This document shows positions 33,071-44,334 of a stretch of DNA of 64,000 nt, piece after piece. A program made the position numbers and the translations under genes. The DNA lies in assembly GCA_029844215.1 (NCBI GenBank), contig CM056723.1, positions 90,450,790 through 90,514,789 on the forward strand. The letters run 5' to 3'. Every line of letters starts with the position of its first letter. Position 1 is the first letter of the stretch. The stretch comes from Przewalskia tangutica. Its lineage: Eukaryota; Streptophyta; Magnoliopsida; Solanales; Solanaceae. The notes beneath the pieces were generated by a model. That model made no database searches. It worked only from the letters and a program-made list of their open reading frames with translations, and had not been told where the DNA came from.

Positions 33071-34396
33071 TGGAAAATTCTCTATCTCCGAAGATAGAAT
33101 AATCAAAAGAATTGAAGCTTTTTAGCTCGAGCTAAATTAAGTGGTGGTAGGAGTACTATATGCTTACAAAAGCCGCGATGACTTGGCACCATTAATGAAA
33201 ACATCGGTTTTAAATCGATTGGAAAACCCTTAACAAGTATGGGTAGATCGAGAAAATGCCATTAAAGAAGATGGTACAACGAAGACTTTCACTCGAAGAA
33301 AAGAAAGAATTTAGAAATAAGTGGATAAATGATATGAACATAATTAATTCTAATATTGAATTCTTTAGGTGGTTCGGATCGATAAACTCGTAATGGCATG
33401 AAGTGTCTTGACACTATTGAAGAATGGTCCAAAAAGAATCTGTTGAAGCGATAACTCGCCATTAGAATTGAGTCCGTAAAGCGGTAAGATCTTGATTAAC
33501 GATCGTGCGAAAGATGAAAAGATCCAAAATCTGAGGAAAGAAATCGACGATTGTTACAAGATCTTGGTGCAAGTAAACGGCGTGTACGTGATAAACCAAT
33601 TGAGCAGAAGGAAAACCCTTTACGATTATTTCTTTAATATTAAAGATTGTTTGGCAAGCGCTCAAATCGATGATAATAATAAATTATCAAGCGAGATTAA
33701 TAGTAAGCTTAAAGCTTGAACTCATCGAAAAACCCGATGAGGTTCCAATTCAAATAATAAAAGGATGGATTAGAAAGGTCCAAAGATTATTAAGAAAGAA
33801 GTGAAAACAAAAGAAAGATAAATAATTCATTAATTATTACAAAGTTAAATGAAGAAACGATCGATGTTCTCAAGTTTCTTGAAAATTATTCGATGACGAT
33901 AGTTCATCAAATGCGATTCAACCTCGACTCGCTGTAGAGTTTGGGAAAATGCTACTGTATAAAGCAGAAAATTAGTGTTATCACGGATAACCACCAAGAA
34001 GTTTCCATCAGAGAAACTAATCGTACCTTACTGCTCGAGATTTATTAAAAGAGATTGTAAATCTAAAGAATGAAATCCTCGATATGAAGAAAATCTCACC
34101 CACGAAGTGAAACTGATTAATAAGAACTACCTCCGGTTAGTAAACCTCACAACAGAAGAACAAATCGGGTTAAATTAGTCGGGCTAAGTTATTATTACCA
34201 TGTCCCTATTAAAGTGATGATACATAAAGATTTTATCTTAGAAAAGATAGCGTTATTAGACTCTGGAAGCGCACTGTATTTGAAGGAATAATCCCCATAC
34301 ACTAAGTAAAAGTACACACAAATTATAATTCCGCTACGAGATAATATAAAATAAATAAATTGGAAGCCAATATGTCTTAATGCCCGTATGGTATTT
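33070..34396 (+). pseudogene. MP/CP remnant and protease start, copy 5
   Basis: Contains the same deletion junctions as copies 2-4. FNIKDCLA is readable near 33640 and the protease leader (SYHVPIKVMIHKDFILEKIA) near 34200. The active-site region is damaged (CTCTGGAAGCGCACTG for CTCTGGAGCAGACCAG). Ends at the LTR junction. Confidence 0.65.
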
Positions 34397-36753
34397 TTAC
34401 GTCCTGCCGTTAGGGCGTGATCGTGCCTTACCCGGCACCCAAGTAGTCATACATCGTGAGAACAATCAGCGGAATATAAAACAAGACATGAAACATGATA
34501 TAACTAGAACATTTTATCGATGAAAAGGTTGCCTTTGGCGTATATACATAAACCAAGTTTTTGCGATTCATCCCAGTGTATAACATGACTACTGGACCTC
34601 TGGAAATAACAACTATGGCGGGACGGGGCCCGTACCATACTGTCTGCACAAAACTATCTACAACAGGGAGATCATACCCAAAAGTAGAGCCTCGGAGAGA
34701 GTGGAGCTCACGATACCAATGTAGAGATCCTAAGGATGTGGATCTAGCACTCTTTCCTCTAGAACTGCGGCATGAGCGGCCCAGAAGTCGATCTGCAGTA
34801 CCAAGTATGTGAAACTATAAAGTACTTTAAATGAAATCAAGGTATTTAAAACTTTTTCACAAATATATTCAGTTCAATTGCACCTAGTGCCACATCACAA
34901 CAATAACAGTAATAGGAAAAGCATGCAGTCTAGTCTAGGCGCGAATGATCGAAGCAAGGCCAACCGCCCATAGTATCATTCTGCGTGCCTAGTCACGGAC
35001 TTCCTGTCCGCGTAGGTCACACAGACCGCGTGAGGTATTCCCGCGTCGGGGTAGCTAGCCCCGGTACCTCGCGGACTTCCGCGATCCGCGTAGCCTCAAA
35101 GACGCGTAGTCCGTGGACCGCATAGGCATCCGCGTCGGGCTAAACACCGAATGATCCATCCCGGAGCATACCGCGACTCGCATAGTCTCATAGACCGCAT
35201 AGGCCGTATAGACCGCATCAAGGGTGGCAAGCCCTCGGTATAACAAGTCGAGGGTAGGTGATACAATAACGATCTGCGGACTTAGGTTAGCAACGTAAGC
35301 ACAACAAGAATGACCCCCTTTCACAACATTACAAGCCAATTAACACATGCGATATCATAGTATGTCTACCTATCAACCAATCTTACTACTCTTGAGAAAT
35401 CAATACAAGGCTTTTATAAACAAACAAGTAAGCAGTTCCTTTTATCATTCTTAAGTTGTTATACCTAACTTCCCATAAAGCTAGTATAACTCTTAAGCTT
35501 TTGTTTTAGAACCAAATATTACTCTTACTGTTAAAAATGATTCATTATTCTTTTGACATACTTCAAGGTTCTTATTATTCGGGCTTAAGTCAAAAGACAT
35601 TGCCGATTATCATATGTCGTCTCGTACTATATATACTTAAAATATCATGCTCAAGAGTATAGGAAGAATCACATACCTTCTCGTGAAATCCACCGCCAAG
35701 TCGAGTATGTCACAGTAGAAACGACTATAATAGTCACAGACATCTATCAAAGTCTAGACTATTACGTAGAGTCGTTCTAAGCAGAGGGTCCTCGATTCTA
35801 CGGAAAGTCGGGCAGCACAACCCTACCGGTGAGCTATATAAGTCTCTTTGTAACGATCATGTAAAAATCTGATTCGTATAATCTTCTTTTATACCCTTCT
35901 AAGGTGTTCTGATTCAATTCTATTCTTAATAACCTCCTAAGTATTTATACTTATTTCAATACTTCTACGATATGCATTCTCTAATTACAAAAGAGGTTAG
36001 GATTATATACCTTGATAAGCCCAATAATATCCAAGTAAAAAGTCGATCTGAGCGAGGTTTAGCTCACAATCCAAAGCTCAAGCTCGAGAATCCTTAGAAG
36101 TTTCCCACAACTTCTATTAAGTACTAAGGAATTTGGGCTAGGTTAAATTGGGCATTATAACAATACTAGAAGGCAACTTTCCTACCAAGGGAGGGTAGGT
36201 TTCGGCTAGGCTAGAGGAAGGGCCTCGGCCAAACTTCACTCAAAGGGAGGTGTTTGGACGAATTGCTCACAAGGGAGAGGGAGGATTTTTCAAGACTTGA
36301 AAGCTTTAGTGGATGAAGAACTCTTCATCTCAAGAGGGGTATTTATAGGTCAAGACATGGCCAACCAATGGCCAAGATTTAGCCAAGTGCTAGGCAAGTG
36401 TAAGGTCAAGATTAGGGCAAGTGTACCTAGCCAACTTGCACACAAAATATCTATCCAACTTTATGACAAGGATTGTCATCCAATCGGCCCTATTGTCGTG
36501 ACAAGTCCACCAATGAGAGGGTGGAAAGTGTCGCCCTCTCATTGGTCCAAAGTGTTACGTCTCTCGGAAAAATCCGCAAAAATAAGAAATGACATAGCCG
36601 GAATTTATCCTATGAAAGCTGTGGAAACGTTTCGTCGGAAAACCAATCGTTTTGTGAGTTGTGCCCAATAATTTTCGTCCAAGCCTAACTTTTAAGGCTA
36701 ACCTTTTGTACGTATTCCCTTACGTACATACTCTGAAAATACGGGGTATAACA
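34397..36753 (-). repeat. Solo LTR (family A-like, reverse) inside EPRV copy 5
   Basis: On the plus strand it runs from a degraded CACGACC-type end (TACGTCCTGCCGTTAGGGCG) to GGGGTATAACA at 36753; the reverse strand starts TGTTATACCCCG. It contains a reverse TATAAATA box (36340-36347), one 33-bp dyad module (35458-35490) and the CpG-rich block (34980-35230). The EPRV protease resumes at GCTTCACTAATG directly after it. The left boundary is uncertain by a few bases and no clean target duplication survives. No gene inside. Confidence 0.82.
36340..36347 (-). promoter_or_regulatory. LTR TATA box, reverse solo LTR
   Basis: TATTTATA on the plus strand (TATAAATA on the minus), in GAGGGGTATTTATAGGTC, matching other LTR copies. 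Confidence 0.65.
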
Positions 36754-38600
36754 GCTTCACTAATGATTTCGTCATAACACGGAACATAACTGAAGAAATC
36801 ATTCTAGGAATCCCATTCCTAACACAGATAAAACCATATACCGCTAGGCTAGACGGTATTTACACCAGTTCTATGGGAAGGAACCTCGTATTCCCATACG
36901 TAAATCCTTTAACTACTGATCACAGTAATCATGTTAAACAGAAGACAATCTTTAAAATACGGCTATTAACCAATCAGGTTAACTACCTAAAAGAAGATGT
37001 TAAAATAAAAAGGATAGAATCTAATTTAAAAGCCCCGGAGGTGATTACTAGAGTAAAGAAGTTATTAGATTCTATGGAAAAAGAAATATGTTCAGAACTA
37101 CCAAGTGCTTTCTGGAAAAGAAAGAAGCATACTGTAGATCTGCCATACACGGATGACTTTAGTGAGAAGAACATTCCCACAAAAGCCAGACCGATCCAGA
37201 TGAGCCATGAACTCATGGAACACTGTAAAAAGGAAGTCAATGATTTACTTGAAAAAAGAATCATTAGGCATTCTAAATCACAGTGGAGTTGTTCAGCTTT
37301 CTATGTTAACAAAAACGCTGAAAAAGAAAGAGGAGTCCCAAGACTCGTCATCAATTATAAACCTCTTAACCAGGCGTTAAAATGGATTAGGTACCCAATT
37401 CCTAATAAAAGAGATTTATTAAAAAGAACTTATAATGCTAATATTTACTGACAAGTTCGGCATGAAGTCGAGATTCGCAAATTCAGTCGATGAAAAGATA
37501 AGTATAAACGACATTCAATGTCCCTTTGGACAATATGAATGGAATGTAATGCCGTTCGGGCTCAAGAATGCCCCTTCCGAATTTCAGAACATCATGAATA
37601 ACATATTCAACCCTTACAGTCAATACATGATTGTATACATAGATGATGTTCTAGTATTCTCAGATAACATAGAACAACATTTTAGGCATCTTAACACTTT
37701 TGCCCAAATCATTAAGTATAATGGTCTAGCAGTAAGTGCCAAGAAAATAAAACTGTTTCAGACAGCCATTAGGTTCTTAGGGCATGATCTCTACCAAGGA
37801 ACCTATAAACCAATTTGCAGAGCCATAGAGTTCTCTACCAAGTTCCCCGATGAAATCCCGGATAAAACTCAGCTACAAAGATTCTTAGGAAGTCTTAATT
37901 ATGTTGCGGATTTTATCCCAAAAATTAGACAGATTTGTGAACCCTTATATAAAAGGCTAAAGAAAAATCCAGTCCCTTGGTCAGAAGAACAGACTAAAGC
38001 TGTTATACAGATAAAAGAAAATGTCCAGAAGCTTCCATGTTTAGGCATCCCTAATCCAGAAGCCTTTATGATAGTAGAAACCGATGCTTCAGACATAGGT
38101 TATGGGGGTATCCTTAAACAAAGAATTTCTCTTGAGTCAGTTGAACAGTTAGTAAGATTTACTTCTGGAAACTGGAACCAAGCACAGAAAAACTATAGCC
38201 TGATTAAAAAAATTTTGTCTATAGTACTATGTATTACAAAATTTCAAGATGATTTGGTAAACAAAGAATTTTTACTAAGAGTCGATCGCAAAGCGACCAA
38301 AGACATTTTGCAAAAGATGTTAAAAATTTAGTTTCTAAACAGATTTTGCGGTGGCAAGCCTTATTATCGATTCGACTTTAAAATTGATTTTATAAAGGTG
38401 AAGAAAACTCTCTGCGATTTCCTAACGAGAGAATTTTTGCGGGGAGATAATGAGACCAGCTTTAGAACTTGCGCGTCGACCTCCGTTTCAAAGTAAGCGG
38501 AAGAAAAACTAAAGCGACCTTTTCAGCGAAAGCTCAGTAAAGCTTTACATAAACCTCGTGGGCGTAACATGTTCACGATTGGGAAACCTCCCAATAGTAC
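36754..38600 (+). pseudogene. Protease C-terminus - RT - RNase H, copy 5
   Basis: Open in one frame to 37451 and in another from 37435 to 38331. The shift lies at 37445-37490, where TACTGACAAGTTC stands for TACAGCAAGTTC. RT motifs: PRLVINYKPLNQAL, FGLKNAPSEFQNIMNNIF and YIDD at 37636-37647. RNase H: VETDASDIGYGGIL (first Asp codon 38083) and FTSGNWNQAQKNY; the conserved Glu codon is lost in AATTAAAAAAATTTTG at about 38202. After 38331 the frame breaks, but DFLTREF-like sequence goes on to about 38440. This is the longest continuous RT reading in the window. Confidence 0.88.
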
Positions 38601-39879
38601 CAACCCTCCCCAAAGAGCTAACCCAGAAAAAGCTGGCACAACCTTTTAAGGCCACGCCATCAGAAACAGAAAGTAAAAAGAACTACAGGATGGTTCCTCC
38701 AGAATCATATTCAGAAGCGGTCAAACCAGCAACTCCAATAAAAAAGGAGTCCTCAGTTCCAATTCCAAAATGGGAATTTATCCCAGCACAAGTTTTGCCG
38801 GTAATGGCATTAGATAAACGATCGAAAATTTCAGAGTGCAAGACCTTACGAAACCATGTTATCTGAGACCACGGTATGTGGATAACCAAGACCCGATAAA
38901 AACGGGAGGTATTATGAATTTATTTTAGTGGATACAGATTCCATTGAAATAGAACACAAGTACTTCGATAAAACAGGAGGAATCGAGTATTCCAAATTCA
39001 CGATCAAAAAGATCTTGAGTCCGTTTAATTGGTATATGGATCATTTGCAGACACCAATACCACTATCCGAGACCCATAAACCCCAAACATATAATTGGTA
39101 TGATTACAAAGATGCATGGTTTAATTTCCTGTATGTGCGCCCAAATACGCACACATGGTTTGTTAAATATGCTGAAGACATGAAAGATAAAATCATTCCC
39201 AGATGGTTCTACGAATGGTGGAACATATTTGGTGGAAATTTACAGGTGGTTGCCCCGAGCTTCCAAAATCGAGACGTTCCTTTTGCGGGAACAACAGATT
39301 TCGACACTTCCAGAGCACATTAAATTGTGTAAATTTTTTATCAGTAAAAGGGTTTCCTACATCCTAAATTGGACGTTCGATATCCAAGAAATAAACAGGA
39401 TCAAATACCTTAGCAAGACCATCAAAATTAAAGGATGGAGCCCAAAATTAAAAGAAGATAAACTGAAAAAGAAGAAATCATCTTCTTCAGAAGAGACATC
39501 AAGTTCCAAGACGGAAACGAAGAAGGCTCCAGAGGCCTTAGCAAAACTAGAGGATAGCGAAGGCGTGGCATCTAGCCACGATGAAACGAATAATGGTGAC
39601 ATGCTCATTCCCCGAGGAATTGCACAAGCCTACGCGGAAGCGTACCTCAGCAAATGACAGAAAGTCCCTTCCAGAAAAGGACGTAAAGCAGGATGGAGAC
39701 ACTTGCCCTTTCGGAAAAGCAAAGGACACTTGCCCCTTCAGAAAATCAAAGGATAAAGCAGATAGCGACACTTGCCTCTTCGAGAAAGCAAGAGCGGCGA
39801 CATAAAGCGAAGCAACGTAGCGAGAAAAGACAAAGGACTTAAAGACGTTTGCCCTTTCAGTAAAGTAAAGGTCATGTAA
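38569..39879 (+). pseudogene. EPRV ORF4, copy 5 (best preserved)
   Basis: From ATG 38569 to TAA 39877-39879, in three frame pieces. N-terminal part (to 38866): LPIVPTLPKELTQKKLAQPF and PIPKWEFIPAQVLPVMALDK. Middle (38928-39323): an aromatic-rich domain with KILSPFNWYMDHL, NWYDYKDAWFNFLYVRP and WFVKYAEDMKDKIIPRWFYE followed by WWNIFGG. Then 39229-39657: FISKRVSYILNWTFDIQEIN, a Lys/Ser-rich linker, and finally the repeats DTCPFGKAK, DTCPFRKSK and DTCLF. The aromatic domain is conserved among the copies, so it was under selection in the virus. The position suggests the inclusion-body/transactivator protein, but I cannot confirm it. Confidence 0.65.
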
Positions 39880-39944
39880 TCTTAGCCGTCCATTTGTTTT
39901 AAGCGAGCGAATCACGTGTTAGGACGAATAGTTCATTCGAGGCC

Positions 39945-39952
39945 TATTTAAG
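39945..39952 (+). promoter_or_regulatory. EPRV promoter TATA-like box, copy 5
   Basis: TATTTAAG as in the other copies; the downstream poly(A) signal is missing because the sequence is rearranged after 40038. Confidence 0.6.
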
Positions 39953-40037
39953 GTTCTCATTTGTAAACATAGAAGGCATCCGGAAATATCCCCCTCTCTC
40001 TCTTTCCTTGCCTGATCTTGTATCCCTCTCTCTCTAT

Positions 40038-40153
40038 ACCATATCTACTCACTCATACCATGGTTTAATTTCCTGTATGTGCCAAGACTACTCACTCATC
40101 CGCTTTATTCACACTTTATGGTATCTACCAACATGGCTCTGATACCATAAAGT
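40038..40153 (+). repeat. Filler DNA and inverted PBS at the right end of the EPRV cluster
   Basis: 40059-40081 is a forward copy of ORF4 bases 39115-39137. CTACTCACTCAT (40046, 40089) is the inverted leader start. 40113-40125 (ACTTTATGGTATC) and 40141-40153 (GATACCATAAAGT) are perfect inverted arms of 13 bases around TACCAACATGGCTCT. This is templated filler typical of end joining. Confidence 0.8.
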
Positions 40154-40323
40154 AAACATCACTGGAAAGCCGATAAGGCTGCCTTCCATAAAAATATACT
40201 TAATCAATAGTATAACAGTACAACTTGTTCTTACAGCCCAAAACCACAAACGTGACTATAGACCTCTATGAATAACAACGGTGGCGGGACAGGGCCCCGC
40301 CATACCCCTGAATGTACATAATA

Positions 40324-43300
40324 TGTCACGACCCGTTCCGGGGCCCGTGACTGGTGCCTTACCCGGGCACCCCAGTAGTCATACATCAGAGTAATCAGCG
40401 GAATATAAAATAACCAAGATATGAAACAGTATAAATTTAGACACAGATATCTGAAGAAAGTTGCCTTTCGGCATATATATATATACAACAACTCTTTCAA
40501 CATGATCAGTTTAATCCTTTTACAAACCACACTTGCACAAAGATTACTGGACCTACGAATGATATGACAACAACGACGGGGCGGGGCCGTCATACCACGA
40601 ATGGCACCTACAACGAGGATTATACGAAGATAAGCCTCCGAGGAACGAGCTTCCCAAAGCGCTGTGACCACAGGAGCGAGGATCAACGGCGGGTGTACCT
40701 TTACTGCGGCATGAACGCGGCCCAAGGAGGTCGATCTAACAGTGCAGAGTATGTGGCCCGAAAATCACGTAAATGAAATCATAGTAGTCTATATAAAGCG
40801 GGAGACATGTATGATAACCAAATTACGATTCCTGATAAATAAGCGATCATATCAAGTCGGGGACTCACGCCTCAAAGTCATCACTCAAATATAAACATGG
40901 GTCTCACGCCACCACATCAATCATGCGCGGAATACGCCCTTCGCTGCCGGCGATCGATGATAGAAAAGCACCAAGGAACACACATGAACAATGGGTCCCA
41001 CTGTGTCCAAATAAAGCGATGCGGGGTAATGCGAAGGCATAGCCGACTACTAACACCAGTACTAACAAGGTCATAAAGCGTATCATGATATCTGTCTAGG
41101 CGTCACATGATCAAAGTGGTCGCCGCGCAATATCAAATGTGCGCGTCTAGCCTCGGAACTCCGCGACTCGCGATAGGCCAATCTCATAGGCGCGTGAGGT
41201 ATAACCCGCATCGGTAGCTACTCCGGCATCGCCCTGGACTCGCGATCCGCATGGCCACATAGACCGCATGACCATAAAGGCCGCACTAACACGGAACTCG
41301 TAGCTCGCGTAGGCCGGGACCCGCGTGAGGTATTCTCGAATTATGGTCCTGCATCGCTGAGTCTACCGCGTCGGAGGCGACTTAACCGGAAACACGGTGA
41401 GTGGTATAATACCAACATAACAGTTTATCGTTTAAACAACATAAGCACAATCAAGGGAAAACCCCCTTACACAAACATCACAGAATACTAACACACGTAG
41501 CATCCTAATATGATTACTTATCAAATCAACACAAAGGTATCACAAGGCTATCACAAACCAATACAATCAAGTTATTCATACATAAGGTACTTTCTACTAT
41601 ATGATTAACGAGATCGGGTTGTTATCCCCAAAGTACTTTATACAATAACTCTTTAAAGATATGTTACTTTCACAAAAGTCACACAATACCCGTAGTATAT
41701 AACAATAGAGTGATTATCTTTTGAAGTAAATCAAAATACTTCTCTTTGTAAAACCAAGTAACAACATTCTTTTTCAAACGTCCAAGTTTGCCTAATTTCA
41801 AATGTTCACGTTTCTTATTTTAGAAAGGTTTCGTAGTTCCTAGCCTTATTCATTTAAGAATATAATTCTCTTTTAAACCATCTGAGAAACATAAGCCTTA
41901 TATGTGAGTAGGATATTCTTGTTTATAACAATCTTATTACAGCAGCCATGACCTAGGAAATATCATTTTGTCTCATCTTAGCTTCATGCGGATGGAAGTT
42001 TCTCTGGTTTTAATAATACTTAATCTGTCAAAACATTTCCTTTTATTATTAACGCCGATGGTTTGTCGATACACATTCTGATTTCCGAAATCAGTAAAAC
42101 ATTTTTAAGCCGTTATACCTAACTTCCCATAAAGCTAGTATAGCTCTTAAGTTTTCAAAAACCAAGTATTACTTCTTTCAAATTGATTCAAAAATCCTTT
42201 GAAATACTTCAAGTTCTTTATTATCACTTAACCAGCCAGTTATAGTTCAAATCAGTTACATTTTAAAAACCACAAGTATTTTCTTACCTACATAAAGCTG
42301 TTATAACCAACTTCCCATAAAGCCGTTATAACACTTTATGTTTTAGACCAATCAAATACATTTAACACATGTACGTCTATCGTACTACATAGTTACACAC
42401 ATATCATGCTAGAAGAGATAGGAAGAGGTTCACATACCTCGCGACGAGTATCGACTAATAGCAAAACGCTCCAAGTACTTCCAAACGTCGGCTACTCCTT
42501 AAGCCTAAGTAGATCGCGCCACACGTAGTACTTCAACCTATAAGGCCACAAGGCGCTTATTAACATTTAGATCTTATCGTAGAACATTCTAAAGAAAATT
42601 CGGCAGCACCTCCCCCCCCCCCCCCCGCAACAGCGTAAATCTCCTCCTTTATCGAGGCCGGCTACCAAGCCAACCAGGGGGGGTTTGCACGTCTAACCGG
42701 ACGTGTACGATTCTACTACACATCAAAGCTACACAAGTCTGTATGTCTGATCCTATGTAATTCTGATTCGAGACTTCTTTCGAAAGGTTTCTTATTATTC
42801 AGGCTTAAGTCAAAAGACATTGCGATAACTACGTTCACTATATATAGTATACTTCAACTATATAGTCTAACAATCATGCAATTTCCAATTACAATAGAGG
42901 ACAAGATAATTACCTCGATAAGCCCATAATTATCCAAGTATAAAGTCGATCCCAGGCAACGTTTAGCTCGACTCAGGCGCTCCAACCCGCTCCAAACCAC
43001 CCTTAGAAGTTCTAACCAACTTCTACTTAATACCCCAACTAACTATGGAGATTTCCTTAGGGTTTCGGTTTTGTGACAGAAGGGAAGTATAATAGGGGGG
43101 TTGCTCTCGGCCTAAAGGCCACTCAAAGGGGGGGGGAGGGTTGGACGAGAACCATACTTAAGGGGGAGAGGGATTTCAACACTTTGGAAATATTTGTGGA
43201 TGAAGAAAGTTCATCACTTAGAGGGGTATTTATAGGACAAGCCAAGGCCAACCAATGGCCAAGATGAATCCAAGTGTTAGGCAAGTGTAGGGTGTGGATT

Positions 43301-43660
43301 TAGCCAAGTGTCTTGTGGGTCCCACTTTCTCATCTACCACACAAAATATCTACATAACATTGACCAAACATTTTTGGCAAGAAAAACACAAAAAACGTGC
43401 TCAACCAAAAGCCCCCAAGCGTCACTTGGGTGACAAGTGTCACCCTCCCGTTGGTCCAAAATATTTCATCTGTCGGAAAATTCCGTAAAAATATAAATGA
43501 CATAGCCGGATTTTTCCCTACGAAGTGTGAAAGCGTTTCGTCGAAAAACGACTCTAATCGGGTGTTGTGCACAAAGTGAAAATCGGCCAAGCCTACTTAA
43601 GCTTCAAAAATTTTCTACGTACGTCCTTACGTACATACACTGGAAATACGGGGTATAACA
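40324..43660 (-). repeat. Solo LTR (family A, reverse, 3337 bp) with TSD TAATA
   Basis: TGTCACGACCC at 40324 to GGGGTATAACA at 43660, flanked by TAATA (40319-40323 and 43661-43665). Reverse TATAAATA box 43227-43234, dyad modules 42112-42144 and 42300-42332, CpG-rich block 41095-41380, poly-C near 42610. A perfect duplication and absence of internal sequence make it a solo LTR left by recombination between the two LTRs of a former element. Confidence 0.92.
43227..43234 (-). promoter_or_regulatory. LTR TATA box, reverse solo LTR 40324-43660
   Basis: TATTTATA on the plus strand in GAGGGGTATTTATAGGAC, matching the TATAAATA box of the family A LTRs. Confidence 0.65.
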
Positions 43661-44180
43661 TAATACCTATAGCATCAGGGAAGAACCGTACCAACAAAAC
43701 AAGCCTCCGAAGGAATGGAGCTTCTGACACCAGAACAGTGATCCTAAGAGTGAGGATCCACCACCTGCTTACCCCTACCTGCGGCATGAACGCAACCCCC
43801 GAGGAAGGAGGTCGATTACCTGATATGTACTAAGTATGCGGCGAAAAATCCGAAAATACCTCATAAGTCTAAAATAACTGGAGACATGTATAAAAATCAG
43901 TTTACAGAACATTGTGCCTTACTAACAATGAGAATATCAAGCATATAATATACTGCATGAAAAATAGGAAGCTCATGGTCAAAGCAAGGTCATCCGCCCC
44001 GCGGTATCATTAAGCACTCCTACTCCTGGGACTATTTCACCCGCATGGATCATGTGGACCCGCATGAGGTATTCCTCGCATAGGCTGTACTCACCCGCAT
44101 GGGACTATTTCACCCGCATGAGCCCTACGGACTCGCATGAGGTATTCCTCGCATCATGGGTAGCAAATCCACGGAATATG

Positions 44181-44334
44181 TGGTATAACGTCTTGGGGGT
44201 TTACCCCTCATTTATACTCTTACCCTGAAGCAGGTGGTATAACGTCTTGGGGGTTTACCCCTCATTTATACTCTTACCCTGGAGAAGGTGGTATAACGTC
44301 TTGGGGGTTTACCCCTCATTTATACTCTTACCCT
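44181..44334. repeat. 54-bp tandem repeat, three units
   Basis: Units start at 44181, 44235 and 44289; core GTATAACGTCTTGGGGGTTT and CTCATTTATACTCTTACCCT. Near-identical units inside the family B LTR. Confidence 0.9.

Larger units (their letters stand above)
32140..34396 (+). mobile_element. EPRV copy 5, left part (forward)
   Basis: Starts at a degenerate PBS (GATCTGTATCGAGCCGTG near 32148) and continues with leader, ORF1, MP/CP remnant and the first half of the protease. It then stops inside the protease at a reverse solo LTR and resumes at 36754. Confidence 0.87.
36754..40153 (+). mobile_element. EPRV copy 5, right part
   Basis: Resumes exactly where the protease was interrupted and continues through RT, RNase H, ORF4 and promoter to a scrambled end with an inverted PBS at 40113-40153. 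Much of it is cleaner than copies 3 and 4 and is the best template for the pol and ORF4 readings. Confidence 0.9.

Noticed and set aside
40231..40725. Reverse ORF of 164 codons at the LTR border
   Set aside because: Spans two different LTRs across the junction at 40324; no motif.
44181..44334. CRISPR-like regular repeats
   Set aside because: Direct 54-bp tandem units without unique spacers, in a plant LTR.
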